From the NCBI RefSeq assembly GCF_963576545.1, contig NC_083647.1:5561507-5625506 (forward strand): DNA of 64,000 nucleotides. Reading direction: 5' to 3'. This document shows positions 30,896 to 44,640 of this stretch, piece after piece. The notes beneath the pieces were generated by a model. That model was not told the origin of the DNA. It ran no database searches and saw only the letters and a program-made list of their open reading frames with translations. A program made the translations under genes and the position numbers. Numbering within the stretch: the stretch's first letter is position 1; each line of letters starts with the position of its first letter. The DNA is from Limanda limanda (lineage: Eukaryota > Chordata > Actinopteri > Pleuronectiformes > Pleuronectidae).

Positions 30896-33800
30896 GTTTC
30901 CATCGAGTCAGTGAGTTAGCTGTGGATGAATTATTATAATCACGCACAACTTTTAAAACCGGTATAACTAGAAGTACGCTAAATTTGTTATTAGCAGGTT
31001 AACTTTGAAACTCGATGATACTCAGGCAAGTTGTAGCATCATAAGGAGAGTTTTTCTTTGAATTTAGATGTTTATATGAATACACATTAGTAAGTAATCC
31101 CACTAAATCAAAAAATAAATGCATCATTTCATTGAGTTAAGTTTAGAGATATACCCTTTTATCAAATCGGATTTGGCTAAAGACGAATATTCAACAATAT
31201 TGTTTTTTTTGGACAATTTATTCAGGCAATCCTTTACTGAACTGCAAGATGTATTTAACATGGTGTGACAGGATGTACCGGGTAACCGCAACGTTGACAT
31301 AATTTTGTAACCAAGCCGAGTTTTCCACACATGTTCGCCAAGGGGACAGGACGCCCTGATGTAGTGCAGTGTAGATCAATATGCTCTAATAGAAAAATCT
31401 CAGTCGACTGAGGAGTCTCCGACTGTTGATATGAATCTGTAAAATGAATATGAAAAATCGGGGAAAACTGCTAATGTAAATTAGTTCAGGGGTAAGACAG
31501 GCAGTCAGAGTCTTTTTTTACTTCTGCTTGTGTGCGTGAGCGAGAAAGAGAGATGGAGAGGCCTTAAGTTAATTAAAGTAAATAGAGTTAATTTATTTTC
31601 TAACCCCTGTAACCCTACAATCCGGCTGTACGGAATTAGCCTCACGTATCCTCGCTCTTTCCCACCATCACATGGATGCACACACACACATCCACACTCA
31701 CAAGCTCACGGATTCACATGCTGTTGTGCATTCAAATAGGAATCTTGAACTTGAACCAGTAATCCTATAAATAAGCAGAAGGGCACTCAGTAGAGCGTGT
31801 ACCTCCGCCAAGGCTCAGCATTTAAATTCACTATCCAGATTTTCATTTGGAACAGCACCAAATGAGTTTTTCTATCGTTATCAGTCCCTTAAACAGGCCA
31901 GATTCACCTTTATGTGAAGAAGGCTAAAAGGTGATAAATAATCTTTGATCCCTTTGACCAGATCTGTGCCAAAAGGCAGTGGGTTCTTTCTTGGCTTATA
32001 CCCCGGCCTTCCACTAGGATTCAATAAAATCAGGTGAGTAGGTTTTTGCATAATCCTGCTAATGGAGACACAAACAGCAATGTCAAAATAACTACTTGGC
32101 TGAGGTTGTAATCCTTGTGGTAATCTGGTTATGTGGCCCATCTGATATATAATCCGATTTTTTACCTCTTCTTAGTCAGTTCTCCCGGACGCCTTGGCAA
32201 CAAGGTTTCCTCATGGTCATGGATTTTATAAACCTATTGTGCATCGTCCATGTGAGACCACTGCAAGTAACACATTCTTAAGCAACAATAAACAAAAGTA
32301 TTATAAACTACTTTAAATTTAGTGGTGCGGGACCCAAGACTTATACATAGTGACTGTGCATTGTACAACAGAACATTTTTTAGTAGTACACCTTGGTTAA
32401 GTTTCCGTAGGAGCCACTTAAAATTTAACATTCAAACATTAAGTTATTAAGTCGTAAAATATATTACATTGTTAATGTTCAGAATATTTAACATAATTTT
32501 ATATTTCAGTACAACTGTGATGCACATTGAGGTTGTTTCACCTCTCCCCCAGTTCGATGTGTCATCCTGCTCACAGAATGACACAAGAGCAGGAGGTTCA
32601 ATCAGACTCATTTGAACGGTCACTGCTCCCACGAACCTACAACACCTGAAACACCACCCAGTACACTATGCTATGTTCTGCCTCCTCCTGTGAGTTGTTA
32701 GACAAATGAGCCTCGCCAACAGTTGCACCTGCTCTTTCAGCTGTAATGGTGTGTTCATAACGAACTGCAGATCATTCACGCGTCGAGATTACATACAAAG
32801 TCTAGATGCAAATTTGATGCCTCAAATGCGTCCAACACTCAAGTTGAAATATTTGTACTCAAGCTTAAATGATCACTTTAAGCAGTTGAACATACAAACA
32901 CAAACCGCCTGCGCTGACGCCTCTGACAAATTCAAGTTTAAACTTGAAATGACGCCACAGTATCAACACCAGATAATGATCAATACTTTTCTAAATGAGT
33001 AAAATCCTTCTTCATAGCTGCACGCACATTCATCTGCTTGTCCCGCTCGCTCTCTTCCCCTCTCTCACTCTCTAACGCTGACACAAACACACACATTCGT
33101 AATTTCAGGATGGGTAAAAACAACAGAATTAGTAAAATTAGACAATGTATGGAGAGCTGGTGGGGCTTGCACTATTTGGCTGCAAGTGGAAGGCAGTGCG
33201 CAGCACGAATGACAAAGACTTAGAGAGGAGCAGTAAATTACTGACAGAGACTGACATTATACATTAATGTTTATACATTATAAGAACAGTAATATGTATA
33301 CATTGTTAAACTACATGATAATTAAAGTAGTCAATATACAGAAACACATCGATGAACAAAAGCTCAATTCACTTGCTGCTTTGATATACTTAGAATCACA
33401 GGGTCAAAGAGCGAAGCAGCGATCTCTTGTGGAAATGGCCGCTCTCATTTCGCTGTCTGCTCGGTTGTATGGGGTTCGACCACACCAAGCAAGAAATTAA
33501 ACTCCTTTGCTGCCAGCTGCAGAAGCTCAGGCTTTAATCATAGTTGTCTTTGCCAAGCCACAATACAAGCAGGCATGTACCCAAACATGGAGAAGTCTAC
33601 TGGCTGCAGAGTATCCTATTTTTAACATTGAGAGCAAACTGTAATGGTGAGATTTTTCCACAAGCAGACACTGTCAATAAAAGTGAACAAAATTGATTGG
33701 TGGTCTGTTTTTGGTGAAGGGAGATACTTGGCGAGATGGTGAGGCGTAGGCAGACTGTAGTGTGGATGGAATGGTGGAGTCTGGCAGGTGGTGGGATGAG

Positions 33801-36736
33801 TGGGATTGCAGTAGCGTGAAATGATGCATGGCATGGCTGGTGAACTGGCAAAGGCATACTAGATCCAGGTAAATGAGCAGTATAGTGACAGGCACAGCAA
33901 AGAACATCGGGAATTAACATGAGGAAAATACTGAGCGGCCCAGAGAGAAGGTACCACTGAACAGGCTGAACAATCTGGAGATGAGTGGTAGTAAAGCTCG
34001 GTTCTCGAGTTGAGCTTGATGAGGTGACCATGAGACACCACAGATGGACCCAAAAATCATTTCATCTGTAGCTGTGTCTCAAGGAAGGGGCTGCATCCTG
34101 CCTCCTGGGGGCAACCTATTCCAGGATTCATTTGGCTTTGATGACTAATCGTTTTCCAAACAAAATGAAAGTATCATTGTTCTGCTTAGATGAATATCTG
34201 GTAATAGATGGTACACACCAGTGCTTGGTGTCAGCTGCAAGGGACGGACAAGCTAATGACACAATTCATGGAATCCATGTGTTCCTGAACATCTCATTTT
34301 GGTTCAGCCTCTGTAGTCAATGCAGCCCATGAAAGTCAGCCACTTCGAAAGACACTGTCTCTAATGTGAATTGAGTTAAATCCTATGTGTATTTGTTAAT
34401 TCAGTAGGCTTAAAATATCGCCGTTCAGCATAAGGGAACAGGTAGATCAGACCATAATTATAAAAAAATTAATATGAAGAATGATGCAAAAACTACTGGT
34501 AAGGACACTTGGTGGAAGACTGCGTGACTTTAGTGTTTAACAGCAGTGTCTTGCTGTTCCCAAACTACACACCTGTGGAGGTGCCTGGCGGACAATATTT
34601 TGCCTCAGTCCCCTAAAAAGATAAAAAAAAGTCCTGTAGCATGAGGTCCGATACAATAGCACAAAGAAATGCCTTTGACGTTACTGAAGCCAAAAGAGAA
34701 AAAAAAGAAATGAAGAAGACAGGAGGGGGCCTCCTACACAGGAGGGCACTCCTGCTGAGGAGCCGGCCCTCTGCAATAATGAGGGCAATTCACACAAAAA
34801 AATAGTCAGAAGGTCAAAAGGGGGTTTGCTGGTGTCTGAAACTCCTGCCCTTTTAAGAGATCCTCTCACAATCCACACCGAACTCCACGGGATCTTCTAC
34901 GAATGGTGATGCTATTTTCCAAGAGAATTGATTGGTCAGTGGGTGGTGCTTTTCTGCACGTTGACTGGACAAACTGAGGTTCATGAAGCTGAAGGTAGGC
35001 AACTGTGTTTACTGAGGTTAGATAATCCCATCAGTTTTTCCCATCATGCACCTGAAACATGGAAAAAACTAAGAACAATCTGGGACTCAACTAAATTTCA
35101 TCTTTAGAGAAACTTAACTTTTTTTTATCTGTCCTTATTTGCTATTTGGCAAATTTTACTCTTTTGTATTTCTTGGTTTCTTGAAATATTTGTAGATTTT
35201 CTGCATTCTGCTACCTCAATGTATAGTTACAATAAAGGTTGAATGGAAATGCTGATCTCAGTTAAAACAAACTATGAACATGTAACTCTAAACTACAAGT
35301 CTTGATTTTAAAAGCTTTTCAATACATAAATGGTTTAATTAACACTTATTTAGTGTTACAAATCCAGTTCATATGTACTCATCAACACATACACATATAT
35401 ATTCTGTATATATATATATAAATGCTCGCTCCTGATAGAAGAAATATGGACTTGGATGTAAAATTGAATTAAAAATTATTAAATTGTCTTGTTTAATGCG
35501 TCAACAGGGGATCAAGGCTTCCTTGACTCTGATGAAGGAATCAAAGTGTGAAGTGTTTTGCAGTTGGTGATTGAAGCTGTGGTGGCATTCTGGGAAATCA
35601 GAGTGACTGCCTGATGAGATTTCACTGTCACAAAATTGAAATTAAGTCGTAGCTGCTTGAATCCTCTGGGAGGGAAACACAAATCTTTGCATTTGCACTG
35701 TGACTGTGCTAGTTATTGATCCATAACTGTACCATACAGTGGCAAAATAAAAGAGGCCTCTTACTGCACCAATGCAAAATATTGACGGATGGTCTGATAA
35801 ACTGTGTTTGGTAATTATGTCTCTAAGGACATTCTATACAGATGTACAGGTGAGAGAAGGGCAGAGAGCAGGGACTGGGCCGAGCAGAGGAGCAGGACGG
35901 ACAGGAGGAGCCCCCAAACGTCCCAAGGAGAAGTGGAGAACAGGTTCAATCTGGTTTGAATGGCACCCAGACTTGTCCACAGACTGATTGTAGTGAGCAA
36001 CTCCTGCAATCTAAAAAGGTGGTAGAGGCCGAGTCGTGATTATAGGATGGGATGCAGCTGGTGGAGCGCTGCTCTCACTCCTGCACCTGTCGGCACTCAG
36101 ACAATGACACACACACACACACACACACAAACACACACACCGAATGCAGGTCTGTTTGGAAGCTGGAATAAAGAAAGCTGACGCACTATAAACGAGCCAT
36201 GACTGAATCCAAAGCCTCTGAATCACCCCTGGAGGCCAGTTGTAGTAGCGGTCATAAACCTAGGCATCTCCATGTTTGTAGTTGGAACATGGACCAAACC
36301 AATCTAAAATACAAATGTTTTCTCGAAGATTTCTGTCATGTCATGCTATTAAAAATGTCATGATTGACAGCTGAGACATTCATGTTTGCTCAAGTGTGTG
36401 TATTTGACACACAGATAGTTTGGCTTTGTTTCTGGGTTGAATGAAGTGAAGACACATCATCCATCTTCATATACTCCCTATGAAACCTCAGAATTACCCT
36501 GTGACCCAAATCAATGACAATACTAGCACCAGGTTTGAACAATTGAAATATTTCTTACACTCTGATGTATTATTTTTAACAATCTAAGAATGTTGTGTAT
36601 AACATCAGTCTGTGTTAGTTTGTGAATTATACTTTTCCTTCAGTAGGATTATTGATCATTTTTTTCATTGCCGTGTTGGTACTTTTAATAAAGGATTTGC
36701 ATGCTTCTTCTACAACTACAAACACACTCTAACACA
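30896..36736. other. non-coding DNA with relic repeats
   Basis: No supported gene. Near 31780-31880 the wording GGGCACTCAGTAGAGCGTGT then ACCTCCGCCAAGGCTCAGCA marks a common fish repeat in diverged form. A segment around 33090-33240 shares CAATGTATGGA and GAGAGGAGCAGTAAATTACTGA with 43970-44035. The 144-codon minus frame at 33597-34031 shows no domain and lies over CA/TG-biased sequence. Confidence 0.5.
36106..36140. repeat. (CA)n microsatellite
   Basis: An AC run with one ACAAAC interruption. Confidence 0.95.
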
Positions 36737-36744
36737 CACACAGA

Positions 36745-38387
36745 CAGAGGTGGGACCAAGTCATTTTTTTGCAAGTCCCAAGTAAGTCTCAAGTCTTTGC
36801 CCTCAAGTCCCGAGTCAAGTCCCAAGTCAAGACAGGCAAGTCCCGAGTCAAGTCCAAAGTCAAGACTGACAAGTCTCAAGTCAAGTCCAAGTCCTGCAGT
36901 TTGAGTTTCGAGTCCTTTCAAGTCCTTTTGATCACAGAGTAATAATATATTTACACAGATCATGTATGCTTTTAAAATCTTTATTTATTTATTAAAACTT
37001 GCGGGAGCCGCTCCTATGCAGTGCAAAAAAGGACAACGGCTCATAAATCCAATCCAAAAACAGTTATTTTTAAATAAAGGAGATCTTTACAAATTTAAAT
37101 GCAATGACATTAAACATGTCAAACATTAAACATTTAACATGTCAACACAACATTTAAAATCTTTTGGGAGGACATGTCAAGACATGAACCACATGACAGC
37201 TAAAATAAAAAGTTAAAATGCCGCTGTCCCACTGTATATTTAAACTTTTGGTTAAACTTTGGTCCATCTTTCGAGCACTAGTCTACAAACATCTTGTTGA
37301 GTTTGAGCAGCAGCTGATTTTCAAGGTGCGTTGAGCTCATCCTGGTTCACTTTGCAGTGAACAGCAATCCAGCACAGCTGAAGAGTCACCCGCAGGCGGC
37401 CGAGGCAGGTAGGCCAGTAGGCTACTGAGTTTCAGGCAGTGTTGTCCATGAACGCGTTCATTTTTATGAGAAAACTAAACGCAACTTAATGACAAATAAT
37501 GAATTTGAACGGCAAACACGTTCATATTGTCTGAGGTCAAGCTGAAACGTTACGTAATGTTTTCCTTCTCCTGAGGAGAGACGCTGTCTAAAACGAATGC
37601 TTGCACCATGTCGTTGTGACGGTTGTTGTGTTTATTTGAAATTAAATGCAGTCTTACTGGGCAAAATACCGTCTGAAAGTTGCAATTCCGTTTTTCAACT
37701 TTTTTTGTTGAGGGGGGGGCTCTTGCATAGAGCCCCAAATATGCTAGGGCCGCCCCTGTGTAGCGCAGTGATTCTCTGTGTGGTGCACCCCATCGGTGCG
37801 GCGCGGAGGCATAACAGGTGCGACCAGGAGGAGAAAATGCGAGGCGGATCTAATATTATAGCCGAACTAATGTTTTGACTCTTCTCTTTAATGGCGGAGC
37901 AGTAAACAAATCACTCTTTCGCTGTAGCCAGTGGTCTGCAACCCGCGGCTCTGCAGCCCCTCCGCAGTGGATCCCTGTGCAGTGTTGTGCATGTCGCGCA
38001 TATTTTTCGCGAAAAGTGAACTTTATGATCAGTTTTCATATGTTGAATGTGCACGTTAGGGAACGTCATCCACTCTATGCAGCATCTACCACTGCAGTGA
38101 GAATTGCCTTGCCTTTCGTTACTTTACACCCCTGACGCACACATACACAATGAAAGATACAGAGCGTTCCTTAATAACATACTTTTTAATCTTTGGGTTT
38201 TGGGGAAAGGAGCAAGTCTTATCAAGTCAAAAGGCTCAAGTCCAAGTGAAGTCACGAGTCATTGATGTCCAAGTCCAAGTCGAGTTGCAAGTCTCTTTAC
38301 ATTTTGTCAAGTCGAGTCTAAAGTCATCAAATTCATGACTCGAGTCTGACTCGAGTCCAAGTCATGTGACTCGAGTCCACACCTCTG
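36745..38387. mobile_element. non-autonomous hAT element with CAAGTC arms
   Basis: Ends are CAGAGGTGGGACCAAGTC at the left and, reverse complemented, CAGAGGTGTGGACTCGAGTC at the right. An exact 8-bp target duplication CACACAGA lies at 36737-36744 and 38388-38395. Both arms (about 36757-36935 and 38212-38370) consist of many spaced copies of AAGTC/GAGTC words. No transposase frame was found between them, so movement would need an enzyme in trans. Pieces of other elements seem to be nested inside, near 37438-37940. CAG-starting ends and the 8-bp duplication are typical of hAT. Confidence 0.9.
37438..37957. repeat. nested hAT-like termini inside the CAAGTC element
   Basis: Three terminus-like sequences lie close together: CAGTGTTGTCCATGAACGCG (37438), an outward end CTAGGGCCGCCCCTG (about 37743-37757), and CAGTGGTCTGCAACCCGCGG (from about 37928). 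Each resembles the end of a different fish hAT-type family. No matching partner end or duplication was found for any of them, so they are fragments or rearranged ends. Confidence 0.35.
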
Positions 38388-38395
38388 CACACAGA

Positions 38396-39816
38396 CACAC
38401 CAACACAAACAAAAATATACTGAGATCACCATACTGTAAAACTCAACGACGAGCATTTGTAAAGTGAGGGGACAGACCTCGGCCAGCTGTTCCTTAACAG
38501 AGGCAAATTAAATAAACTGTAACCAAGTGTTAGTTTTAGAAGCGGTTTAGAATCAAAGTCACACAGGTCATCTGAAAATAATTGATGGCGTAAAAAAGGA
38601 AAATGTGTAATTTGACTAAAACGTGTACATACTCAGTGTGCATAGTGTAGCATTGATAAAAGACATCATTTAATGAAACTCAATATAAAGCACAACTACA
38701 CAGGCCGACGACACATGTGACAGCTAAAAGGTGACATTCTATCAATCTTTCAAAGCCCCTTAAGCACAGATTCTGCATCTGTGTCTATTGTGACCGGTAA
38801 AAGTAAAATGATTCATTCATCTGGATGGAGACATCGTTGATTGTCCATGTGCACCTATTTTGACATGCCTGTGTGGTGTAGTGACCATTGAGGCGCGAGG
38901 ATTAAGTGCTATCTTCTCCATACTCTGACCTGTAAACCGGTATTTTTCCATGGTTTCCAGCCGAATGCCTCACGAGCCGTGCAAAGCTCGCCACCACATC
39001 CCCTTCTGGGGATGCATACTTCAAAATTGACATCTCCACACTGGCGGCATTCCATAGCGACACACACAAGCTCTACCTGCAAATGGACAGCCTTGGACAA
39101 AGAAAAGGTAGAACAAGGAAAGAGAGCAAGGCCAGTTGCCACAGTGAAATGCTGCAAAATAATCAAAAATTACAATTAAAATGGAGCTGAAGTCAAGCCT
39201 GAAGTTAAATAAAATTGCCAAATCATATTTTTTATGCTTTCTGTGAGTTTTTATAAATGGAACTGAATGTGTGAAATGGGCTTATAATAACATTTCATAT
39301 CAATCTAAGGCCCCTGAATCGTATCAAATGCCATCATGGCACAATTTTTTTAAATCAGCAAATATCGTGTTGATGTCCAAAGAATTAAAGTGTATCATGA
39401 TGAAACTGTTGATTTACACCCTCAGTAACCAGCTTAGACACAATAGCTTCACAGTTCAAGTAAGATAGGAAACCAATGCATTTGCTGCTGTATTGTTAAT
39501 TTTGATGAAGGAACCCCACTGTCTAGACTGGAGGCTGCTGAGACTCGCCAACTTTAATGCCATCAACTTTTTGATTGTTGTGGGACCAGAGTGTGACTTG
39601 CTTCACAGTTCACCTCAGTTTCATTTGATAGTAAAGACAGTATTCCAGTTTGACGGCTGGCCACAGTGTCTGCTGAGTTTTGTATTCCCCCTCTTGTTGT
39701 CAAGATGACGTCAGCTGATCTTTTTCATGAACAGTATGCCGACCTGATATATCACCAGATCATCATAAAAGGACATCACCAGTTAATTACCAGCATATTC
39801 ATGCCAACATTATAAT
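38396..39816. other. non-coding DNA, no gene seen
   Basis: The minus-strand frame near 38909-39166, rich in Cys and Gly, has no zinc-finger spacing or other domain that I can support. Nothing else was recognised. Confidence 0.5.
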
Positions 39817-40078
39817 AAACTTGTAATACAAAAAAAGTTACTTCTCATGAATACTTTTACTATGTAAAGTTTTATTGTGGTAGGAGTAAAGGAAAGAATT
39901 AGGCCTATTTGGGTGTATTTGGGGCATATTCGATAAGTGTATAGCTCATTTGCATATTCAAATTCATTTTCAAAGAAACTTGTAATACAAAAAATGTTAC
40001 GTTTCATGGTTACTTTCATTGTGTAAAGTTTTCATTTGATAGGAGTAAAGGAAAAAAATAGCCCTTTTGGGGTGTATT
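39817..40078 (+). repeat. 159-bp tandem duplication
   Basis: ACTTGTAATACAAAAAA...GTTAC, TATGTAAAGTTTT (TGTGTAAAGTTTT in the second copy) and TAGGAGTAAAGGAAA occur in the same order from 39817 and again from 39976, 159 bases apart. The second copy stops after about 100 bases, near GGGGTGTATTGTTGCC. The copies have diverged by substitutions. Confidence 0.8.
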
Positions 40079-43000
40079 GTTGCCTGGCCTTATTGGCACA
40101 CATTGATGAGAATTAAACATATTTCCTCAACTAGGATTTCTTAGGACTTTTAGTATGTTGTTCTGGACACCTCATAGAAAGGATCTATGCTGAAAAAAAT
40201 TCTTTTCAATTAGTCGGTCGTAAAACGCTACTTTGCCTGGACTTTTACCCAACCAAACAAAACATACAGGGCCAGCAACAAAAGATACTCATATTCTAAT
40301 GCATTTTAAATATCAGTTTGTAAAAATACTTCCCAATCTTTTAAGTGAGTTGGGCTTGTATGACCTTAGAGGACCTTGATCAAATTGGCAAATGACAAAC
40401 TGAATAGTTGTGACAGCTACCTCCAAGCAACTGCTTGCTCAAAAAATCAGAAAACAGTAAGGATCGTCCTCCAACCAGAAGGTCAGTACCCAATCCCAAC
40501 CCATGCCCAAGTGTTCTCGGGCGAAATGCTGAACCCCGAATGGCCACACATAGATGTTCATTGCAGTAATTTCGAAGTTGCTTTAGATGAAAACGTTAGC
40601 TAAATGATTTTTTGCTACCTTTTTACTGATGTTTTGTCAGGAAGCAGGTATCTTACTGAGTGTTTTATTTTACCTGATAAAATAAAACACTGGAACAAAA
40701 CTGTGTTGCTGAGGCTATGATCTGACATCTTGGCCGACTTGAACTGTGGCAGAGGCGCAACACCTGAACACCTGACGCCTCTCCTGTGATTTTGAATGTC
40801 ACAGACACATAAAGAAAGAGAAGATCCTTGCTCCTTTCTAGTGGGGAAAGGAGACACAAGCCAAGGGCGTAACACTATGACAAAAAAAGATTTTGTGCTA
40901 ATGTTTTGATTAAAAAAATTTAATAAAATTTTAATGAAGATACAATTAAGATTAGATGAATTTCAAGCCCTCTAGGGCAATAGAGGCTAGAAAGAATGGA
41001 AGTTGTTATTTACACTGATCATCCACAACATCATGTTGGTATATTAAATATTACAGTACTGTAAATAATGTCAATATATCTAAAACATGAGGATTTGTTT
41101 GTTCGGCGAAAAGTCTGAATTATCAGCTATTGAAATGGAAACATGTGTATCTTGACCATGTGCTATTGTGAGCATGTGTGGTTTTACTCAAGAGTGCAGA
41201 CATACTTCTTAACTTGTCTTTAGAGCTACAGGCTTCTCATATCACAACATGTCTGTGTGTCGGAGCCTGTCTAACATGGGTGACTGTGTGGGGCAGCATG
41301 CTATGTGTGGGCAGCATGTCTTACAGCACACACAGCTGTCACAGACAAAGTGGATTTCATGTCGCTGAGAAACAGAACACATCGCACCCGAAGCAATGGG
41401 CAACTGAGCCAATACTGCACAGTTATAATCGTGTCAGGAGACGCTGTCTGGAGCTGAGACTGGATTCACATTGTTTGCTTCAGCCTTTAAACCCAAGTGA
41501 CTGTTATGTCCGTCTCACAATCAGCTATGAAGTTAATGTGTCTCTGACTAGCAGTTCATCATCACTGCTGTCATTTGTTAACAAAATCCGTCAATTTAGG
41601 TCAACTTGGTCTTATGAGCACTAGGCACCAGTCTTGATGATGATCACAAGCTTTGAATCTAGGGTTTCCGAGCCATTGGAAGTTGTTTTTAAGATGTTGC
41701 TGTAATATCAGATATCCGCAAATACAAAGGTAAATACAGTGTCAACAGAACCAATAGAAATGATGACCATTAGTTAAAATACAGGACGACCTGTGGAAAG
41801 GCTTAAAACAATTATTGGAGCGTTGTAACTTTTGTAAACAGGTCATAGCAAGAACCCTAATGAAGTAAATCAGCTCATTTGACTTCACAGTTCACAGACA
41901 CGTACTTTTCAACATGAACAATATGCCGTCTTCCACCTTCACCACATTGAAAAAGGCCTTGGACCTGTCATCCTTGATAATATAAAGATGTATGGGTTTT
42001 AATTAGTCTTATGACTCCCACTCTTACGACCCTAATTAACTTAACTAATTCATTTATTTGATCTAAGCTAACCTTTCGGCATTTACCTTCACAAAACTTC
42101 ACAAAGTCAGTGACGCTACAGCTGTGTGCTGTACAGGTGAACTTTTATGCTGACGCTTCAGCTAAGTAGCTAACTGGAAGGCTTAGGCTTAACATTAACT
42201 TTCTTTTATTTTCTCTTTTTGTCTGCACTGACACATGCAAAGCGTTATTTGGTCTCTTGGAAGGTTCTATATAATTCACGTTGTTATAACTATTATGATT
42301 ATTATTAACGTGCATTTTGCTACTAGCATTTTCATTGTTAACTCTTAATTGCACTTGCAAACTGAATCAACAGCTTTTTTGGGGGCAGTTGAATCAACTT
42401 TGAAGTAGAAATGGAGAACTTGTTAGCAAGCAGCTTACACATCCAGCAGTTATAGAGCGATGTTAGCGTTGTTTTGGATTATCACTTCTGGCCCTCGGGT
42501 AAAATTGATTTTCCTGCTACTTAATCTGCTTCTAGTAGTAGCAAGTTGAGTGTGTTTGCCATCTGATGCCATTTTCTTATTTTTAGTGCCACAAGACTGA
42601 ACCAAAATGTTGCAAGCCAGACAGTTAGTCAATTACCTGTTAGTTATCCCAAAGCTCTGTAAAGCCGAGAGGAGCTACAGAGTTTGTTAATAATTCTCTG
42701 TTTAATCACTTTAGTGGATGTCATTCTTTTTGTCATATTTTATTATTTTATTCATCCTGTCTTCACTTGAAAACAGTTATCAGAACCCCACATGTTCATG
42801 GTTACAACTCAACCACAGGTTACGACATGTTACAGAGTAATCGTTGGTACATTTAAAGTTTGATTTAATAATTTTGATGTCGTTTAACAAACCTGTTCCA
42901 CACAGACCTTTGGTTCATGATTGGATTTTAAAGTTTTTATGGTTTTAAAATTAACTTCAAAACATTTTTTTTTTAAATTATTTATGATCCAATAATTATT

Positions 43001-44399
43001 AAGATGAGGGTACATATTGAAAATGTGCAGTTTTAATCTCATGACTCTGTGTTCTATTACCTCAAGCCTTAATTAATTTAAAGTTACACTGAGGAGCAGA
43101 CCTTAGCTCACCCATATTTTATTCCTGAGACGGGCTCCAATAAAAATAATATGTAGTAGATAATAAATTGATTTTTTAATGTGGCAGATACATTTCAAAG
43201 GGAATAAGTAAGACTGTTTAGACATTTTTCTTCGGCCAAATTGAGTAGCAGGGAGTGAAAGGTTTAAAGACAGATATTGTGTGTAGCCATGGCCTTCAAA
43301 ATAAGTGAAATAATCAAAAAAATTACAAATGATGATAAACACAAAACACAAGACCAGAAACTAATTAGTCTTTATGCCTCAACTAAACTAAACTGCTGAC
43401 TTATCAGTGTCCTAACCCTTAAATAAACATGACAGTTACAAACCTAATTCAAATCTAGACTTTCTGTTCTTCCAACCACCAATGGTTAGGTATGAAGCAG
43501 TGCTCTGCAGCACTATTTTCAGGAGTGGGTCCGTGCTATATTTGTGTTTAAGAGAAAAATCCTCAGGGCCCCTTTAATTTGAGCACCTTTCACAACTGGG
43601 TTAAGCTAAATGCTGCTTACATTTTATTGCTTCTGTGATTATAATCCACTTTGACGAATAAATTTCATTTGCATTAAGAAAATGTTCACTCTTGATAATT
43701 TGACATACATTTTACTGATAATGTCTTGCTGGCTGAGAGGAAACTCTGTCCTAGCCTGATAATGAAACTAATAAAAACAGATTTCAGCACTCAGTGTTTC
43801 TGGGAATTCACATTTGAACCTGGAATTCGGTAACGGTTCCCAACCGTATCTTTTTACAAAAATTATTATTGAGTCAAATCTTTTTTCATAGCTGCTCATT
43901 CATTCAAAATTTGGCTTGTCTCTCGCCATAGACACATGTTTAAACTCAGACTGGGTAAGAAACTTTGTCAATGTATGGAAAGTCAGAGGAGATGGCAGTA
44001 TGAATGATAGACACAGAGAGGAGCAGTAAATCACTGAGTCTGTGACAACCGTTAAAAGTAACTTTTTTACCATCCAAACATCTAAGAACAGACCCGGATG
44101 ATCACTGAAAGTGAACATAGTGGAGCTGTGCATGCCCCCCTGGACCATTGATTCGCCATTGTTCTGGCTGTGTGCACTGATAGAATTAGTGAGTCACATA
44201 TTCCTGCTCTCTTTCTCTATCTTCATCTAACATACACTCTTTCACTCTCGCTCACAAATACTTTCACCCAGATGCGCTCACAGGTACCGTCATTTTGCAA
44301 AGATTGATTCAACATGAATTGGTACCCGGTGGTACTGACGTAATTTTTTTGGTACCCTTAAAGTACAGAGTTCGGTACAAACCTTAGTTTCTAGGGCTT
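40079..44399. other. non-coding DNA, no gene seen
   Basis: The largest frame, 148 codons at 41178-41624 on the plus strand, has no recognisable domain and no splice context. GGTACC-rich sequence at 44295-44385 may be a degraded transposon end. Nothing else could be named. Confidence 0.5.
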
Positions 44400-44640
44400 C
44401 ATGCTTCATGTTTACCTGGGATCTGTTGGACCCACTCCCCCTGTTTGAGGGTCACAGGTCCTAATGCTCCTTCTACCACAGGGATCACATTGTATTTCAC
44501 CTCCTGCATCTGTCCTGTGGTTCTTTCAATCAATGGAATCCTCGATCTTCGCATGCTCCCTATTTCCTGATGTTACAGTCAGCTTTTCAAGGGCAGCTCT
44601 CCTGAGATTATAGAATCCAATATACGTATATAAATAGGGG
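44400..44640 (-). pseudogene. LINE ORF2 C-terminal relic
   Basis: Read on the minus strand, an open stretch gives RTTGQMQEVKYNVIPVVEGA followed by LGPVTLKQGEWVQQIPGK and a stop. The IPVV-x-GALG-x-V block is a hallmark of the end of the reverse-transcriptase protein in several fish LINEs. The preceding 100 bases look related but contain frame breaks. Only a few dozen codons survive, so the clade is not assigned. Confidence 0.58.

Noticed and set aside
33597..34031. 144-codon minus-strand frame rich in His, Ser and Pro
   Set aside because: Composition follows a CA/TG-biased stretch, and other minus-strand frames overlap it. No domain.
36685..36963. Leu/Asp/Gly-repeat peptide on the minus strand
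   Set aside because: Translation of the CAAGTC repeat arm of the hAT element, not a protein gene.
38909..39166. Cys-rich minus-strand frame
   Set aside because: Cysteine spacing fits no zinc-finger or secreted-domain pattern.
41178..41624. 148-codon open frame on the plus strand
   Set aside because: No domain, no homology that I recognise, and Ser/Leu-rich chance composition without splice context.
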